64,000 bases of DNA from Casuarius casuarius (lineage: Eukaryota; Chordata; Aves; Casuariiformes; Casuariidae). Location: positions 193,418 to 257,417 of the forward strand of contig PTFA01000087.1 of NCBI GenBank assembly GCA_003342895.1, in the 5' to 3' direction. The notes beneath the pieces are model-generated. The model saw only the letters and a program-made list of their open reading frames with translations. It was not told where the DNA came from and ran no database searches. Positions 1 to 13,972 of the stretch are shown here, piece by piece; position 1 is the first letter of the stretch; each line of letters begins with the position of its first letter. A program made the translations under genes and the position numbers.

Positions 1-3000
1 CAATGACTATCTGAGGCTTTCTGTGCTTTTCCAGTAGTACCAGCACACTGTTTAAATCACTGATATGACTCAGTAGCTTATTCTGTATTTTAGCCAGTTA
101 ACTTTCTCTCCCTTACACTCCTCTATATTTCTGTGTTTTTTCCAAGAATCAGTCAATGTCAAGATAGCTTGCGAGTTGGTTGACAGTTGTCAAGTGAAAT
201 GTGAGCTCATGCTAGCCTCAGATGTCGATGCCATACACTCCAAGCCATTCATACTCACTATCAGGCATAACTCCTTTTATGGCCTGTCACTTCCCTGTGG
301 CCATCCTCTTCTTGGCTGCAGAAAGTTCCACTTCCAGTTTGTTTCATGCAGCTCTGGACAGGAGATTGACAGTAACCAGTGACAGTGATATGCTGCTATT
401 GACATTTATCAAGACACCCCCCCCCCCCGCAAGTGTTCACCTCAGATGCATACAATACCGTTGGACAGAATTAATTTCTCGTATCTTTAATTTCCACTGT
501 GCAATTCTCTACCTACTCCACCATCATAATGCGTCCATATCCTATTTCTCCCACCCTGATCCACACTTCACAGATTCTCTCTCAGTCTATGAAGATTTTG
601 AGTGTTTTTATGGGTCTATGCCTTCCAGATGTTCCTGCATTCTCAGAGGTAGCAGGTCTATTGCTATAGAAGCCTTTGGACCGGCATGATTGCTCTGGCA
701 AGGAGTAGGGCTTCCCTGGTTCCTAGAACGAACAAGTCTTCTTCAGCATTGGCAACTTCCTCTAAAAGTGATAGCGTAATGACTCTTCCTCAGCACTAGA
801 GGAGAAGTTATCCTCCAATGCCATGTTGTTCAAGTTCTGGAACAGACATTGCACTGCAGGTCCTGGTAGTGGTGGCCAGGTGATGAGCACAGGCTGGCTA
901 CACAACTTCTGCTCCTCTCACCTGCCTCTTCTCTGCCTCGCAACTAGAGGAATGGTTTGTCGCATGGCTGTCACAAGGCCCTGCAGAGGGGAATGCTGAG
1001 ATTTTTCTCCACTAAGCATTTACCAACACTGTAAAGGAGGTCAGAAAAACCCTTGCTACAGCACTGCACTTGACATGTGGCAAATTATGTTTCTCAGCAC
1101 AAACTAGTGAAGTCCAGCTACGAACCAAGGCAGGGATACTTGTGGAAGTTTAGCGAGATTTTTATTCAGTTCACTTCCTGGAGCTATCATATCCTTCATG
1201 TACATACCTTCATGTACAATGTTAAAAAGATCGCAGATACGGCATTATTTCTAAGGAGCCTTAGAGCTTGTTTCAACCCTAGAACAATCAAGCTTCTTGA
1301 GTTCATATTTTCAATGCTGTCACCTCATGGAGAAGGGCTAAAATATAAAGCAACTTTTTTATCACAAGACATCTAAATCAAAGCATCAAAGCATTTCAAA
1401 TATCCTAAACAATGACAGCTTTTCATAAATTCAGCAGGTAGTCACCAGAACTGATGTAAAACAAAACAATGCGGGAGCCAAAATTTAGGCACCTAAGTTC
1501 AAAAATATTGGCCTAAATTTTCTTTGAACCCCCTTCAGCCCTTCCCTCTCCCCCAAAAGACCTTCTTTCATGTGGCGATACATCCAGCTGTACAAACAAA
1601 GCATAAGTTGCCACAAACCTTCAGTTGTTTGACAGGCAATTTATATAGGGGGGAAAGATAGAAAAGGAGGTGTTTCGTGAGGACTTCCAACTTCACTTTG
1701 ATCCAGCTACTATTGTTATGGATCCAATGTATGGTCTTCCACCATACAGCTCAGTATACCCTTGCTTAGACTTGAGCACATGTCTAGCAAACTGTCACGG
1801 AAGCTTACAGGAGGTGCAGCAAGTGCTAAACTCTTGAAATGAATTTCTAAAGAATAAGATTTTTAGTTTTTGAATAATGCAACATAACGAGTTAATTCAC
1901 CATCAACTCCAGATCTGTAATGGACTTTCTGGCACAAGTCATACAGGTTCTGTTCAGAGTTATTTTCACTACTTGGCATACTCCTTTTCCTTTAACGTTT
2001 AGTGGCTTTTCTCCAGATTAAGCAGTAAGCAAAAGAGGACAAAGCTTGAAAGAAAAGGAAAACTAAATAAATCCCTCAGAATATAAATGCATTCAGGGAA
2101 TAATGCAAAAATATAATGAGTTGTTGGTGCCAACCTCTATCTTTGATTTTTAATAGGCAGCCATTACTCCTCTGAGCAGAAGTGTTCGATATTCATTTTA
2201 GAATATTCTAATAAGGAAGAATTATTATAAAAATTCTTATACTCTGAAGTTGAGAGGTATCAGATTCAGAATGTTTCTTCTCACAAGAAAAAAAAAGGAC
2301 CCATTCTTTTGGTTATTTTCTGAAAACCTGGACAATAAAATTTCTAACATCTCCATAGCCATTGACACCAAATTAAGTTTGAGTGTCTTTTAAAAACAGC
2401 ATTTGAAGTGTTGTAAAAGTTGCTGAGCAAACTGAAGAGTACATGGTGCCAAACACTTAAAATCTGGATTCTTGTCCGTAATAAACCCTTCCAGTTCCTT
2501 TGAGGACTCGTGGGTGATGCACTTGCAATACTGGAAGCCCAGCAGGTGATTAAGAACTTCTTAAAATTTTTCCTCTATTAAAACAGTTTCTGGTGCTGGA
2601 ATGATTAGAGTCTTTCTGTCTGTTCCACCAAATGATGCAAAATAATGTTTCTACTGCCATACTGGAGAGGAATTTGGGAAATTTTGCTTCATTTTCTGTG
2701 CATGTCTTTGGTCTGCAGTTTAAACAGTTGTTACTGCAATCCCATATTTGCATTGGAAACAGACGTATACAGTGACATAACACAAGATGAACTTTGATTT
2801 GTACATTAACATGCTATAGCTCATGCTATATTGACTGCATACATATCGCTTGATAGGAGACAATGGAAAAAAAATGACTGCGAAAAATCTTATATAAGGA
2901 TATCATACAAATTACAGTAGCTTCTGGCAAGTGTTGGGAAGCAAATGATGTAGTCTATGAAGATCTGTGCTAGCAAAGCTCAGAAGAATCTTGGGAAAAA

Positions 3001-6000
3001 ACAAACTGAATGAAGATCTCCTACGAAGCCTCTCTCTTAAAAGAGGTAAGGTCATTTTCCGCTGTTGCTCTTACCATAAGAATTTGCCTGAAGAGACAGA
3101 TATAGCATATGGATTTGTGCACTATGGGGGACGCTCAGATATCTGTACCTACTCCAATGTAAAGCTCAACTGTAAGCAACCAGAACTCACGTATGGTGCA
3201 ACTGTGAACCACCAAAACTCATATGTGGTGCAACTTGTGCTTCCTGAAATGCAAATAAATAGCTGAAGTTATGATTTTGGCTTTCTACATTAGGAATTTG
3301 TGCTGATGCAGCAACACTGGTGACCAGGCCAAGCCTGGTGTGCGAGAATTCACTGGAGCTTTGCAGGTGGCAACCACTGAACTGGGGCATGGTCTCTCTA
3401 GCTGCATTCCTGAGACCAGGACTTGCCAACAAAGTCATTCTGGCTTTAGGGCCAGATCAAAAGCACTGCAGTCTGCATGACAAAGCATTTGTCTGATGTG
3501 CACTTTGCCAGTTCAGATTTGTTCCCAAAACGTTGACAGATCAACTCCGTATTAGCAATGGTTCTGCCAGATCAATTATTATCTGTTCATGCTTCTCTAC
3601 CTTTATGCCAGGTCGGATACCCTCTGTACTCCTATGGCTAGCACACAGCTGGCTTAAAAGCAAAAGGCAGCATAGCTGCCCCATCCTGTGCCCCAATTAA
3701 TTTGATGATAGAAATGTGATAAGGTGCTCGCAACTGATTCAGATTCACTTTGTGCTGTGGCTCACTGTCAGGCAGAACTGATGAAACCAGAGGGAACAGA
3801 CATACAAGTCATAAGGGAGCATTGCAGTTAGATGATCTGGTAGTGAGCCGGCAGTGCTGGCACCGAGCTCGAAACCTTTCCGCTGCACTAAAGCACATCC
3901 AGCAAGGCTTTATTCTGGAATGCTCCATTTCAGTGCTGTGCCACCAAGTGAACTCTGCTTTTAGATAAAGTAGGAAGATTGCCCTTAGCCTTCCTTCAGA
4001 TACACACTAGGGTTGCCACCTGAAATCTCCAGTTCAGTGGGTTCGATGTACTTCACAAGACATTCTACCTCCGTATCCTAAGAGAGTAGTTTGCTTTGAT
4101 CCAAACTAATTAAGTGTGTCTGAGAAGTTTAGATAGCTTGGCCATCTAATGCAGCTTAAATATCAAATCCTATGGATTTGCACTAAATCTAAACTAATCT
4201 AACAGCAGGCATTGCCCATACAAACTGAAGAAAGGAGTCTTCACAGCATTATTCCTCAACTTCAAAGGTAACATCCTACAGTATCAAGGCCTATCTACCA
4301 CTCCATTCATGAGGTTAGAAATAAAACTCACACACACAACTCCTGGCATATGTATTAAAAAAAAAAGAAAGTATTTACAATCTTCTGTTGTGTTTCTTTT
4401 TTGATCTGAACTTTCGCTGTGGCACTTTCATTCTGGATAGTTGTTTGGAGGAGATTTCTTGCATACTTATTCACTAAAGCCTGTTGGGAAATGCAGACTG
4501 TTTCCTTCCATGCTACCAGTTTTATGTTATGTTGCATTAGCTAGTAGTGGCCTTAAAATTAACCTGGGCTTTTCAAGTCCTGAAGGAATTCAATTTTGCT
4601 CTGGTTGCAGTTGCTAAATGAAATCCACCACTTAATACTAAATCATATCTTAAAAGGAGCTGAAGTAGTGGCTACCTTCATATAGTGACCACATCTCCCT
4701 TTGCATCTCATACAGACTGCAAAATTAAAAGAGAGATAACCACAGGGGTTAGCAGTTGTTACGTGGCTAACCACATTGTGCAGGAGACTTTTCAGGTGAA
4801 GCATGTTCTGCTGTAATAAAACACTTTGCAACTTCTTTACAGATACAGTTGTCATATATGAAAAGTGACATATTGAAGTATAATGCATTAAATTAGTGCT
4901 TTAACAAAGTTCCAGGATGTATGTGGATACAGAATTGTGAATAGCTACCTATAGCAGTGAAAGTAAAGAGAATAATAGAGAGAGAAATCAGACACTAAAC
5001 ACATAATCCTAAATGTAGAACTACTTCAAGTAAACTTTCATATGGAAGGAGTCATGGGTTTTATTATATAAGATATTCAGTGATGCTACCTCTCTGACTG
5101 AAAAATGTTTTCCAGAAAAATTAAGAGAGTGAGCCAGACTTCCATTCACTGTGAATGAAAGTTGTTCATATGACTACTTATCACTGATTTTTACCAACTC
5201 AGGGTCTAACTCAGGAGTGATTGTCATTTAATAGATGGTAAATATTTATCATTGTGTTTGCTCATTTTCTGTAATCAGGAATGGCCTGCTACACAGAAGA
5301 GGAGCTACACAGGTAATCTTCAGAGAATAGAAGGAAAGGAAAACTTTCTGTAAGCATTTCCTTTTGCTGAAGTCTTTTATACAAAGTCCTATGCAAGCTG
5401 AAGACAGCATGAAAGGAGATTTTATCTAGCAATACTTAGGCACTACAAATAGAGGTGAATGGGAGAGGCAGAATATGTGCTTAGGCCCCAGTGGAAAAGG
5501 TTTTCCTCAATTTTAACTGAAATTCTGCCTTTTCCATTAAGATCTGCTGTTACACAATTTTTCTATGGGATGTTAGTCATGCCTCTGCATGGAAAACTCA
5601 GGTTTCAGATTATGGGATTTGAACTAAACAAACCTCATGTCTTTTAAAGCACAATAATCTTGCCTTCCCCCAAGCCCCCGGTGGGAATTTAGGCTTCACG
5701 GTATTGTTCAGGTATTCACATTGAAATAGCAGCAATATCTTATGTCCTGAACCAGGATCCTATTCTGCAAAGTCCTGTGCAAAAACAGAACAAGAGGCAA
5801 TACCTGATTTAAAGTGTACACAAGTTGAGTAAATAATCTATGAGAGTTTTAGTTCCAATAAATAAATTCAATCCATAGTAAGTATGAAAGCACAGGGTCA
5901 AACACATAAATGCTGGAGACCCGTCAGGAAGAGATGTCTAAGTTTGTGCTCCACAGGGCAGTAGAAAAGGGAGTCCTCCTCTAATTATACGGTACAAGAG

Positions 6001-8950
6001 TCCTTCAGAGGAGACCAAGTCATGTGGTCTCACATCCCACAGGAAGAAATCAAAAAGGCTATATCTCAGCACTGGGCTAATCCCTTTCTTTGTCAGGGGA
6101 GCAAAGTGGGCATCTGACCTTGTTTGCTGGATCAGGCAAGCTGACATGACGTTTCAGGCTACAGATGTGTCTCAAAAGGTTCTCTGTTTAGCACAAATAA
6201 AAAAGCAATTGCCTGAGGCAAGTTTGGCGTCTCAGCTGATAGAGACAAACTACAGTGACAGAGCTGCAAACTGCATGTGTATTCTTTATAATAAATGTAT
6301 CAGGAAGGCCTTCCCTAGGCCAGAGCAACAGTCTCCAGTCATTTAACGACAATGTTATCAAATTGACTGAGCATTAAGGAAACCAGCACGATTGCACCAT
6401 CACCAGATTTCAAGTAGGTTAATTTTTCAAGGTTGCGTTAAGTAAGCTGCATCAGTTGAGAGAGTGAAAATCTGAAAGAAAAATCTTTTCCCTCCTGGGA
6501 GCAATGAATATTGGATATAAATCAAAAAGAGTAAATGATGCCATTTATTCCCCTTGTAAATACATTAGGTTACTTGCAAAATGAGCACCTCACCTAAAAA
6601 GAAAAAAAAATACACAGAAGTGTGTGGCTTAAAAATTTCTTGAGCACACTGCCAAATTGTTCAAGAAACATCTTTATACTTCTTAAAGTTAGTGTATTCT
6701 CTCTCATATCTTGCAATTCAAAATATCTAGAATGTTAACAAAGTCTTAGTATACTAGCTGTTTTGGAACTTGTGTATGTCAAGCCCAATATTTTTTTCCT
6801 GATGCAGTGCTACCTGAAATCCTTAAATAAGGATTTTACCTTAGATACTAGCATGATGCCATTAACTGAAACACTTTAGTATCTAGGTGTTAAAGATCCG
6901 CTTTATTAAGTATTAAACACATACTTCTGCCTTCTCACTCCCAAATCACAACGTACAAGTTTGATAATATATAGCTTATGGCTAAGTAGACAAACATTGG
7001 AAGAACATACTCAACTCATCCTGTTAGTTTCCGTTTGCACTTGAAAAAGGCATCATGTTGACCACACCAGCACTCCAATAAAGTAGCTACTTCAATATCT
7101 CCCCCATCTCAAAGTCTGTATTTTCACATAATTACAGCCAATCAATTGCTATGCAATATTGACCTAAAACACCTACTGATTCAGGTCCTCACTTGTTCCC
7201 CATATAAAAGTATATATGGGAGAACAGAATTTTCCCCTTCAGTCCAACCCCAAAATTACACCTCTTGAGAATCCCTCCCAAAGGTAGTGAGGGTCCCTGA
7301 AGAAATTCAGCTCAGCCCCCCCCCAAAAAAAACTAAAACCCAAAATTCTCTCTATGTATGTGTATCAGTAAGCAAAGCTCCACCTACGGAAGTAAAGGTA
7401 CTCAAGTCAATTATTATTGTCAAGTATCATTAGCCATTTCAGTTCTAGTCACACCTACCCCATTTCCCTGATGCTCCCTTCTGGAGGTGGTGCAAGGTAT
7501 ATTTCTGTAATAAAACATAGAAGCAATCCTGACTGAGAAAAGCGCAAAAAGAATGAGCTCCCCCTCCCCACAACCTTCCCCTCCTTCATATTCAGAGACC
7601 TGCCACAGTCTAATCCTCATTAACACATCCGTCAGCAACCCTACCATAGGTGCTTGGCACAAAGGAGGCCAAGCTAACTTGTTCGTGACCTTGCCATGGT
7701 CCTTCGTAGTTACAGTGGCCTCACCTAAACTCTTAGTGAAAGATTATAAACACTATTATGTCTCTGCTTTGTGGCCACCCATTCAAAGACTCTGTCAAAA
7801 GTGACAGGTTAAAAAAATCTGTTGTCACCAAGATGAAGATCAGCAAAATGTATTTGCTAATGTTTCTCTTCATCAGTAATGACAAAGCATAAAGTGAGTA
7901 TCCACCTGCAGCAAAGCTTCTGCTTTACACCTCTGAACTAATGCTCCACCACTGGTTTTGTCTTGTTCGTCTGTCACCAGACTGATGAGCACAGTAAAAC
8001 TTCAGTTATCTCTTCCTTTGTAACACGCTGTACAGCTGTAGAAATCTGTAAGTGCATTAATTCAAGAGGCCAGCCTCAATAGCTGTCCACTGCTAAGTAT
8101 TAATTACATTTTGCATGCAGTCTCTCTGGCCCTGGGACATTATAGATCTTGTCACTTGTACTTCCACTATGTCAGGAGCCTCAGGGAATTGCAGTAATAG
8201 CTAGCTGTTTTCCTTTATGGCAGGTTTTGGTAGTCTTTACATCTGTTTCATACTTCCATTCTTTTGTCATTATTTCACCTGCGAAACAGCCTCTCCTTCA
8301 TCACATCCCCTTGCATCTCTTGAGCTCTTGCTGTGAGTATCTACTGGTGATATTAAGTCAGAACATCAACAGAGACAACACTACAAGAGCAGTCTTGCTA
8401 TAATGTACACCTCTAATGCTTTGTATATGCCTTACTACAGCCACAGCAAGCGTGCTACTGCTCAGCTAGCCAAGCAGACAAGCCCTGGCTGGAAGAGCAC
8501 ACATTGCACTGGGCACATCTGACAAGAGCCTCATGCAACCTTTCCCACCCCCTGTAAATCTACATAAATCTGTATTTAAGCAAGCTGTCTAGACCTAATC
8601 TCTCTCTCCCCCTCTCCATCCATGAAATCATGGGAACTTACTTTCCAAGCAGTTTCTGATACCTCTTCAACCTGAATTGTTATTAAGAAACAAGTTGAAG
8701 ATGCTTAAAACCAGTCATTTTCAACCTTCCTTCAAGTGCCTGTGACAGCAAACCACAAGATTGATTTGAATTGCAGTTCCAATTTTACAGAGTTCAGCCA
8801 GAAAAGGGCAGATTTCTTTCTCCATTTTTCTTGGCTAGAGCTAACATTATGCTTAGTCCTTACAAGTTTCAGCCTACTATGCTATTATGTAGATTGCACA
8901 TGAACTGTTCAGCATGTTAGAATTGCTGTTATAGCTGATTAATACCTTGC
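1..8950. other. AT-rich gene-poor stretch
   Basis: No exon, RNA gene or young transposon is recognisable. The open frames are short, overlap on both strands and show no family motifs. Local items are a C12 run at 417-428, a C9 run at 7316-7324, a 14-bp tandem duplication (CCTTCATGTACAT type) near 1199-1225, a 32-bp-spaced duplication at 3184-3239 and a worn repeat near 1478-1520. The segment 200-1020 is a little richer in GC and has a minus-strand pyrimidine-rich acceptor followed about 59 nt later by a GTGAG donor near 917-985. I could not connect it to any protein. Confidence 0.6.
3184..3239. repeat. Two-copy tandem duplication, about 32 bp
   Basis: The words AACTCACGTATGGTGCAACT and AACTCATATGTGGTGCAACT lie 32 bp apart, differing at a few bases. 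This is a small local duplication with no sign of a longer array. Confidence 0.6.
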
Positions 8951-8959
8951 TCTGTATTC

Positions 8960-9345
8960 CTCACTCGCAGGATCTTTGTCTCTTGGGTGGCCTTTCTGCT
9001 AATAATTCAAAATGACTTTTGACAAGGCTCTGTTTAAGTAGGATACACAGCTAAGCAATGTGAGCTGACAGGCAGTGCATTGTTGGGCGATTACTGTATG
9101 CCTCAGGTGGCAGCAAGAGGCTAAAGTGCAAGTGACTTTAACCGCCCAGCAAGTACAGTAATCCCCTTGCCATGCATGGTTTGGAATATTATCCTGATGG
9201 GAACATCAGGGAAATAAGTCAGCCATCTGCCTTTAACAGGGATTACGGGAGCAAACACCACCGTTACAAAGTTCGTTCTGAAATAACCCATAAATCAGAG
9301 AGGATGCAGAAGGATTCCCTTTCTTTGGTCACTCCTTTTCATAAG
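8960..9345. other. Candidate conserved noncoding block with hairpin
   Basis: The block has mixed composition, no simple repeats and no resemblance to known transposons, unlike its flanks. It contains an imperfect hairpin: GATTACTGTA at 9089-9098 pairs perfectly with TACAGTAATC at 9154-9163, a TGCAT arm lies just outside, and TAAAGT (9122-9127) pairs with ACTTTA (9135-9140) inside. Conservation is inferred from appearance only and needs alignment with other birds. Confidence 0.25.
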
Positions 9346-9726
9346 CGGTGATTGTCCCTTGACACAATTCACAAAAGAGTTAACACTCCTCTGTCTTCCT
9401 TATAGAAGAAGAAAACACCTCCAAACCAGGTCCTGCTTTAGTTAGGAACACAACTTGTGAAAACCCAGGTGTTAGTCTAGATGTCCAGCCACAGAGATCA
9501 GCCTGATAGGAGCTGCTTCACACGGAGAGGGGATGAGCAGGGCAACAAAGATAACTCCAGTGCAGGCCATGCCATACCTTCACCCCACCCAGGACATCAG
9601 TGGGGCCAGGATAGTGACAGTGACCAGATCCACTGATGGTCCCAGCTGAGGTGAAGTGATGAGCCAGGCCTGGGCTGCATGCAGGGAACACAGTCAGGAA
9701 CAGCATGAGACAGGCCTAAAGACAGG

Positions 9727-9900
9727 ACTACCTGTAACACAAATTTTCCAGCTAGGAAAAAGGACCAGAGACAAGACTGGAAACAAAACTACCTACAGCG
9801 TAAGTTCAGGGTCCATCCAGGAAGACCAGTCAGTAAATTGGGACAGCAGGCCACAGGAGCCCAAGCCTACCTACAGCACAGCTCAGGGACTGAAGGCCCT
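9727..9900. repeat. Diverged minisatellite-like repeat
   Basis: The word CTACCTGTAACACA or CTACCTACAGC recurs at about 9728, 9789 and 9871. After two of these copies come similar strings (GTAAGTTCAGGGTCC and CACAGCTCAGGGACT), giving an irregular period of about 60-80 bp. The array keeps one plus-strand frame open for 83 codons, which is expected of tandem repeats and does not suggest a gene. Confidence 0.4.
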
Positions 9901-10071
9901 AGCCTGAGCTTAAATGGGGCTCCTGGAGCAACGTTTGCATGACTGGAGGCCCCAGGTGAGACTGCTCAGGACAGTTAAGGTTTATCAGTGCCCTCAGGGC
10001 CCTGACACAACCAATGCAGGTCCTTCTGTGGGGCAGCAGGAGGTAATACACCACCCTCCCTGTACTCAGGG

Positions 10072-10132
10072 TTGTTCGCTCATTCATTCATTGGTTCATT
10101 CATTCAATTGTTCGTTCGCTTGTTCATTCATG
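10072..10132. repeat. TTCA/TTCG tetranucleotide microsatellite
   Basis: CATTCATTCATTGG, TTCATTCATTCA and TTCGTTCG units form an interrupted tetranucleotide array of about 60 bp. Confidence 0.8.
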
Positions 10133-11817
10133 AGAACTAGGTCCCAGCCCCCTGCCTGGCCTGCTGAAATGTGAAACATGAGGAAGACCAGAGTAGCCAC
10201 ACAGACCTCAGATGGCAGGAAGAGCTGTCAGAGCAAGCAGCTTTGGACATCTAAGGCACTCCTTGCCCTGTAGGCTAGCTGCTCGCTCCTATCCCTCGTC
10301 ATCCTCTGTTGCTGAGAGTCCTTTCACCTCAGTCTTACACCGCGCCTGCTTTCTAACCATCTCCTGCCATATACCTCTGCAACTAAACATTGTCTCTGCT
10401 CACCAAAGACCATATTAATTCATATTTTAAAAAAAAACTGTTGATAGCAGTCAAAAAAAGTAGTTCTATATGGATTAGTTGAAGTAACTCACAAAGCTGG
10501 TTTCCCTTCCAAGGGGAGATGAGCAAGGGATGCATTACAGCAGTTCCATGAGCAACTTCCCACATGTCCAGAACAGCTATCTCTCTTCTGTGCTTAATAA
10601 AGCACACTTTTTTTTTTTTTTTGATGGTATGAAAAAGTAATTAGGAAGTGTTTGGAAGGTCCTCTGAATGCTAAGGAAGCTATAGAAGCCTTTAAATAAT
10701 AGTAAGAATAACTTTGGGGAATTATTACTTAAATAGTTGCTGCTTCTATTTCTAGATGTAGAAGAATGTGTATGGGAATCTACCACATTACCTGCTGAAG
10801 TTTTTGAAAGTATTGCTAGCTGAGGAGAATTAGGAGATCCCACCTACAAGGCACTGTAGGGCACCTCCACTGGAAGAAACCCCTATATACCACCACAGAC
10901 CCTAGAAGGATTCTTCTTCTGTGTAGAGTTTTGAAAATAGCTGGAACAGTTTCCTTCAGTTTCTTTGTTCCTGCAGATGAGTTTTACAATTTCCTCTAAA
11001 CCTTTTCAATTCCCTTCTGTACTGAGATTTCTTCCATTTAATTCCCACTCAATTGTGCTGGACTCAGTTTCCAGTCTCTGAAAAGCCCAGCTCAGGGATG
11101 ACTTCACTTATTGTCTGCTGCACACACAGGTATAGGAACTGAGTGCTCAGAAGCCTGATTCATATGTAACAATCTTAAATATAGTCTAGCCCTTCAGCCC
11201 GCAGACCTGATAGGGAAGAGAGGGCTTAGTATCATCACGGCTGCTTAGTCAAGCTTGTTGCAAACAACTAACAAACACTGCTGGAAGCTCAATTAATTAT
11301 CCAAGAGGAAAACTGTCCTGCTCTAGAGATAGTGTTAATATTGCTTATGGTGTGGCCTAAGTGAATCCCCTATTGCATATTACCTATATCCTGCGATAGA
11401 AGTCCAGCTAGTCGCTGAATGGGCACCCTGCCAGCCGAACAGATGGATATGAATGTTGGCAGCCAGCAGTCCACGTATGTGTATTCAGTGTAGACACTGA
11501 GAGCAAGATTAATAATGGGAAGTGTCCAAATGTCCCTTCACCCTGAGCTTCCTAAATTTAGCTTTGTGGGTGCATGTGTTTAGGGAATCTGTATTTAAAA
11601 AAAAAAAAAAGGGACAAAATCATATCAACAAAAAGTGACTAAGTTGATCACATGTATAAAACCTGACCTCTCGGTCTCTCTCATACCTACAAAGACACCT
11701 TTAACAACAAGGAATAGCAAGGAACTCTTCCCGGAGGTAGGGCTTTTTTCTTTTCAGTTAATGATCTTGCCTATGTTTGCAATGGGGTAGATGCTGGTCA
11801 ACACCTGGGCTATTCAG

Positions 11818-12015
11818 TGCTCAGGGAAGAGTGAAGAGTTTGCCCTTCCCGCATGATCCAGGAGAATGTGGGTTCCTGCTCAGGGAAATGCAAAGGCTGC
11901 TCTTCACAACATGATCCCTCCAGTGTCACAGTGTTGATTTCCATGTGCACTGGGAAACTCTGGAAGGCATGTTTGCCTCCAGGGAAGGAATCCCTTGACT
12001 CAGTGCTGTGAGGGG
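11818..12015. repeat. Worn tandem duplication, about 59-bp unit
   Basis: TGCTCAGGGAA occurs at about 11818 and again at about 11877. Both copies are followed by a CATGATCC word at a matching distance, and a further diverged unit may follow. I considered a zinc-finger array, but there are no Cys-x2-Cys or His-x3-His motifs in any frame. Confidence 0.35.
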
Positions 12016-12887
12016 AAAAAGGCTTTCTATTCAAGGGAATCACTCAGGCCATGTGTTTTCCCTTCTGCTAATCAGCTTTATCAGATTTCTGATCATGAGA
12101 GTCACATCTGAGTTCTTCTGGAAGGGCAAGTAAGAGAAATCACAACGGATGGGCATATAGGGATGTGTGGAGGAGGCAGCAGCTGAAGAAATCAGCTGCC
12201 CTGCTTCCAGCAATACCTCCTGCTGGCAGATATGAGATGAACAGGGCTATGGGTCTCTTCTCCACTGTGAGACTCCGTGGTGGGAGCACCCTGGCCAGGT
12301 GGCAGCACCTGGGCCTTCATGAAGCATGAGGCTGCTCTTGCACTGTGCTCCTGCAAAGCTATTCCTAGAGTTTCTTCCTCCCCAGTGTTTAGGACAATGT
12401 GCAACCCTGGGTCTACATTTTGGCTAAGCAAACACACATACATGCAGAAAATTAGGTTCCACCTGCACTGGGCCCCATGGAATTTTCCAGCAAACCTGGC
12501 CTGAGTTTTGTATTTTTAACAAAATCAAAATAGTTTTTAATCCAGCTTCAAGCTTCATTGCAAATGTTTCTCACAACCCTCTTTAGCAGGAATAATTACT
12601 GTCCCTATTTATCGGGTAGATTATATAAATCCTCTAGTAAGTAAATTGTAGGATTAAGAGGAAGGTTAATGTGCTAGATTAAACTGACACATTTATTTAC
12701 TCCCCCCCCAGAAGGAAAGACTAAAGGACAGTGACCTATGATGGGTATTAATGCAACATTTAACGCTGCCTCAACTCCAGTGCTTATCTTTGCAAGCACC
12801 AAGTCTCAGGCTGGCAGTGCAATACTGCATACACAGTTCTGTTTGACTCCAATCTTTTATCTATTCGGCCCCCACTTTTTTAGACTG

Positions 12888-13030
12888 TAACACATTGTAC
12901 TTCTGCAGTGCCTTCCCTCTGAGAGTTTCAAAGTGCTAACAAGGAATTATGCCTGCAGTCATCCCACATAAAGCTTTACTATCCTCATTTTGCAAATACG
13001 GACTCTAAAACAGAGATTAAGGGCAATTTT
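12888..13030 (+). repeat. MIR-like amniote SINE remnant
   Basis: The order of words fits the core and 3' half of the old amniote MIR/SINE group: CACATTGTACTTCTGCAGTG, then TTTCAAAGTGCTAACAAGG, then TATCCTCATTTTGCAAAT followed by AACAGAGATTAAGGGCA. In less worn copies these read as fast-to-recognise 'fraction of chart, all-at-cutoff' words such as CCCATTTTACAGATG and GCACAGAGAGATTAAG. This call rests on memory of the consensus. Confidence 0.55.
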
Positions 13031-13943
13031 TTCTATGACTTCTCTGCCTGAAATGGACAATTTGTGCATGAGTTGGCATCACTGGGTTCTTTGCGACTCC
13101 TTAAAAAGTGATTTTTCTGTTGTAAAACCTGCAAACCTGGCTGTGACAATAACAAACCGCATGCATTTCAGAGCAAAGAGACTCTTATCTGGATTTCCTG
13201 CTACTCTGGGATACTGACACTGGAATTTTGAGCATGCTGCCTGGGGGCCAATGCTGCACTTGAGGACAGTGATGAAAAGACAGATCTTACCTTTTGTTAA
13301 ATCTATAGCATCAATACATGTATGCCTGCTTAGTGGCTGGGCTGTTTTGCTTTTCAAGTATGTTTTTCCTTCTCATCAGCTTTCCTGTATTTCATTCTAG
13401 ACCAGTAAGAAAGCTGTGTCCAACAGCAATGCCTGAATATATCTGTGAGCATGAGTAACACATACTGCGCAGACTTGCCCAAGCAGATCATTTTCTACAA
13501 ATTAATGTTATAGATTGTAAGGGTCTCCTGAGGGGGGAGACTTACACCATCATGCATATGCAACATCTAACTAGCCAAAGAAAGAAAGAGAGGAAAAGAT
13601 AAACTAAACAGAGAAGCAACTTTCCTATAGTCACAAAGAAGGCATGTGACAGAAAGAGGTCTCCGGTCTCCAGAAAACAAACCTCCAGTGCCTACACTCC
13701 TAGTCTTAAGTGTTGTATGCTCCTCAAGAGTAGGGGTGTGCTGAAATAGGCAACACTTTCTGACATACACATCTTTCCTCCCCCCAACCCTAGCATCCTG
13801 CTTTCTCCACTCTGGTGATCCTCCCAGGGTGCCTAGAAAAGCCCCTCTATGCAGATGCCTTCTGGGTTTGCATGAGAAGCTGGAAGCAGGGCTGGGATTT
13901 ACCTCAAATCTAGTGACATGTCCATATGTCTGTTCTCCCCCTT

Positions 13944-13972
13944 AAAAAAAAAAAAAAAAAAGAGAGAGAGAG
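13944..13972. repeat. A18 followed by (GA)n
   Basis: Eighteen adenines (13944-13961) run directly into a GA dinucleotide tract. It is a simple repeat and no retrotransposed body is recognisable upstream. Confidence 0.85.

Noticed and set aside
200..1020. Possible Harbinger-derived or SANT-domain gene remnant
   Set aside because: Composition suggested a decayed coding repeat, but no conserved residues of that family could be found in any frame.
11810..12043. Possible zinc-finger array from the tandem repeat
   Set aside because: No Cys/His spacing typical of zinc fingers exists in any frame.
13079..13357. Minus-strand frame beside an AAAAG|GTAAGATC donor
   Set aside because: A stop lies just upstream in the same frame, before any usable acceptor, so a coding exon is not supported.
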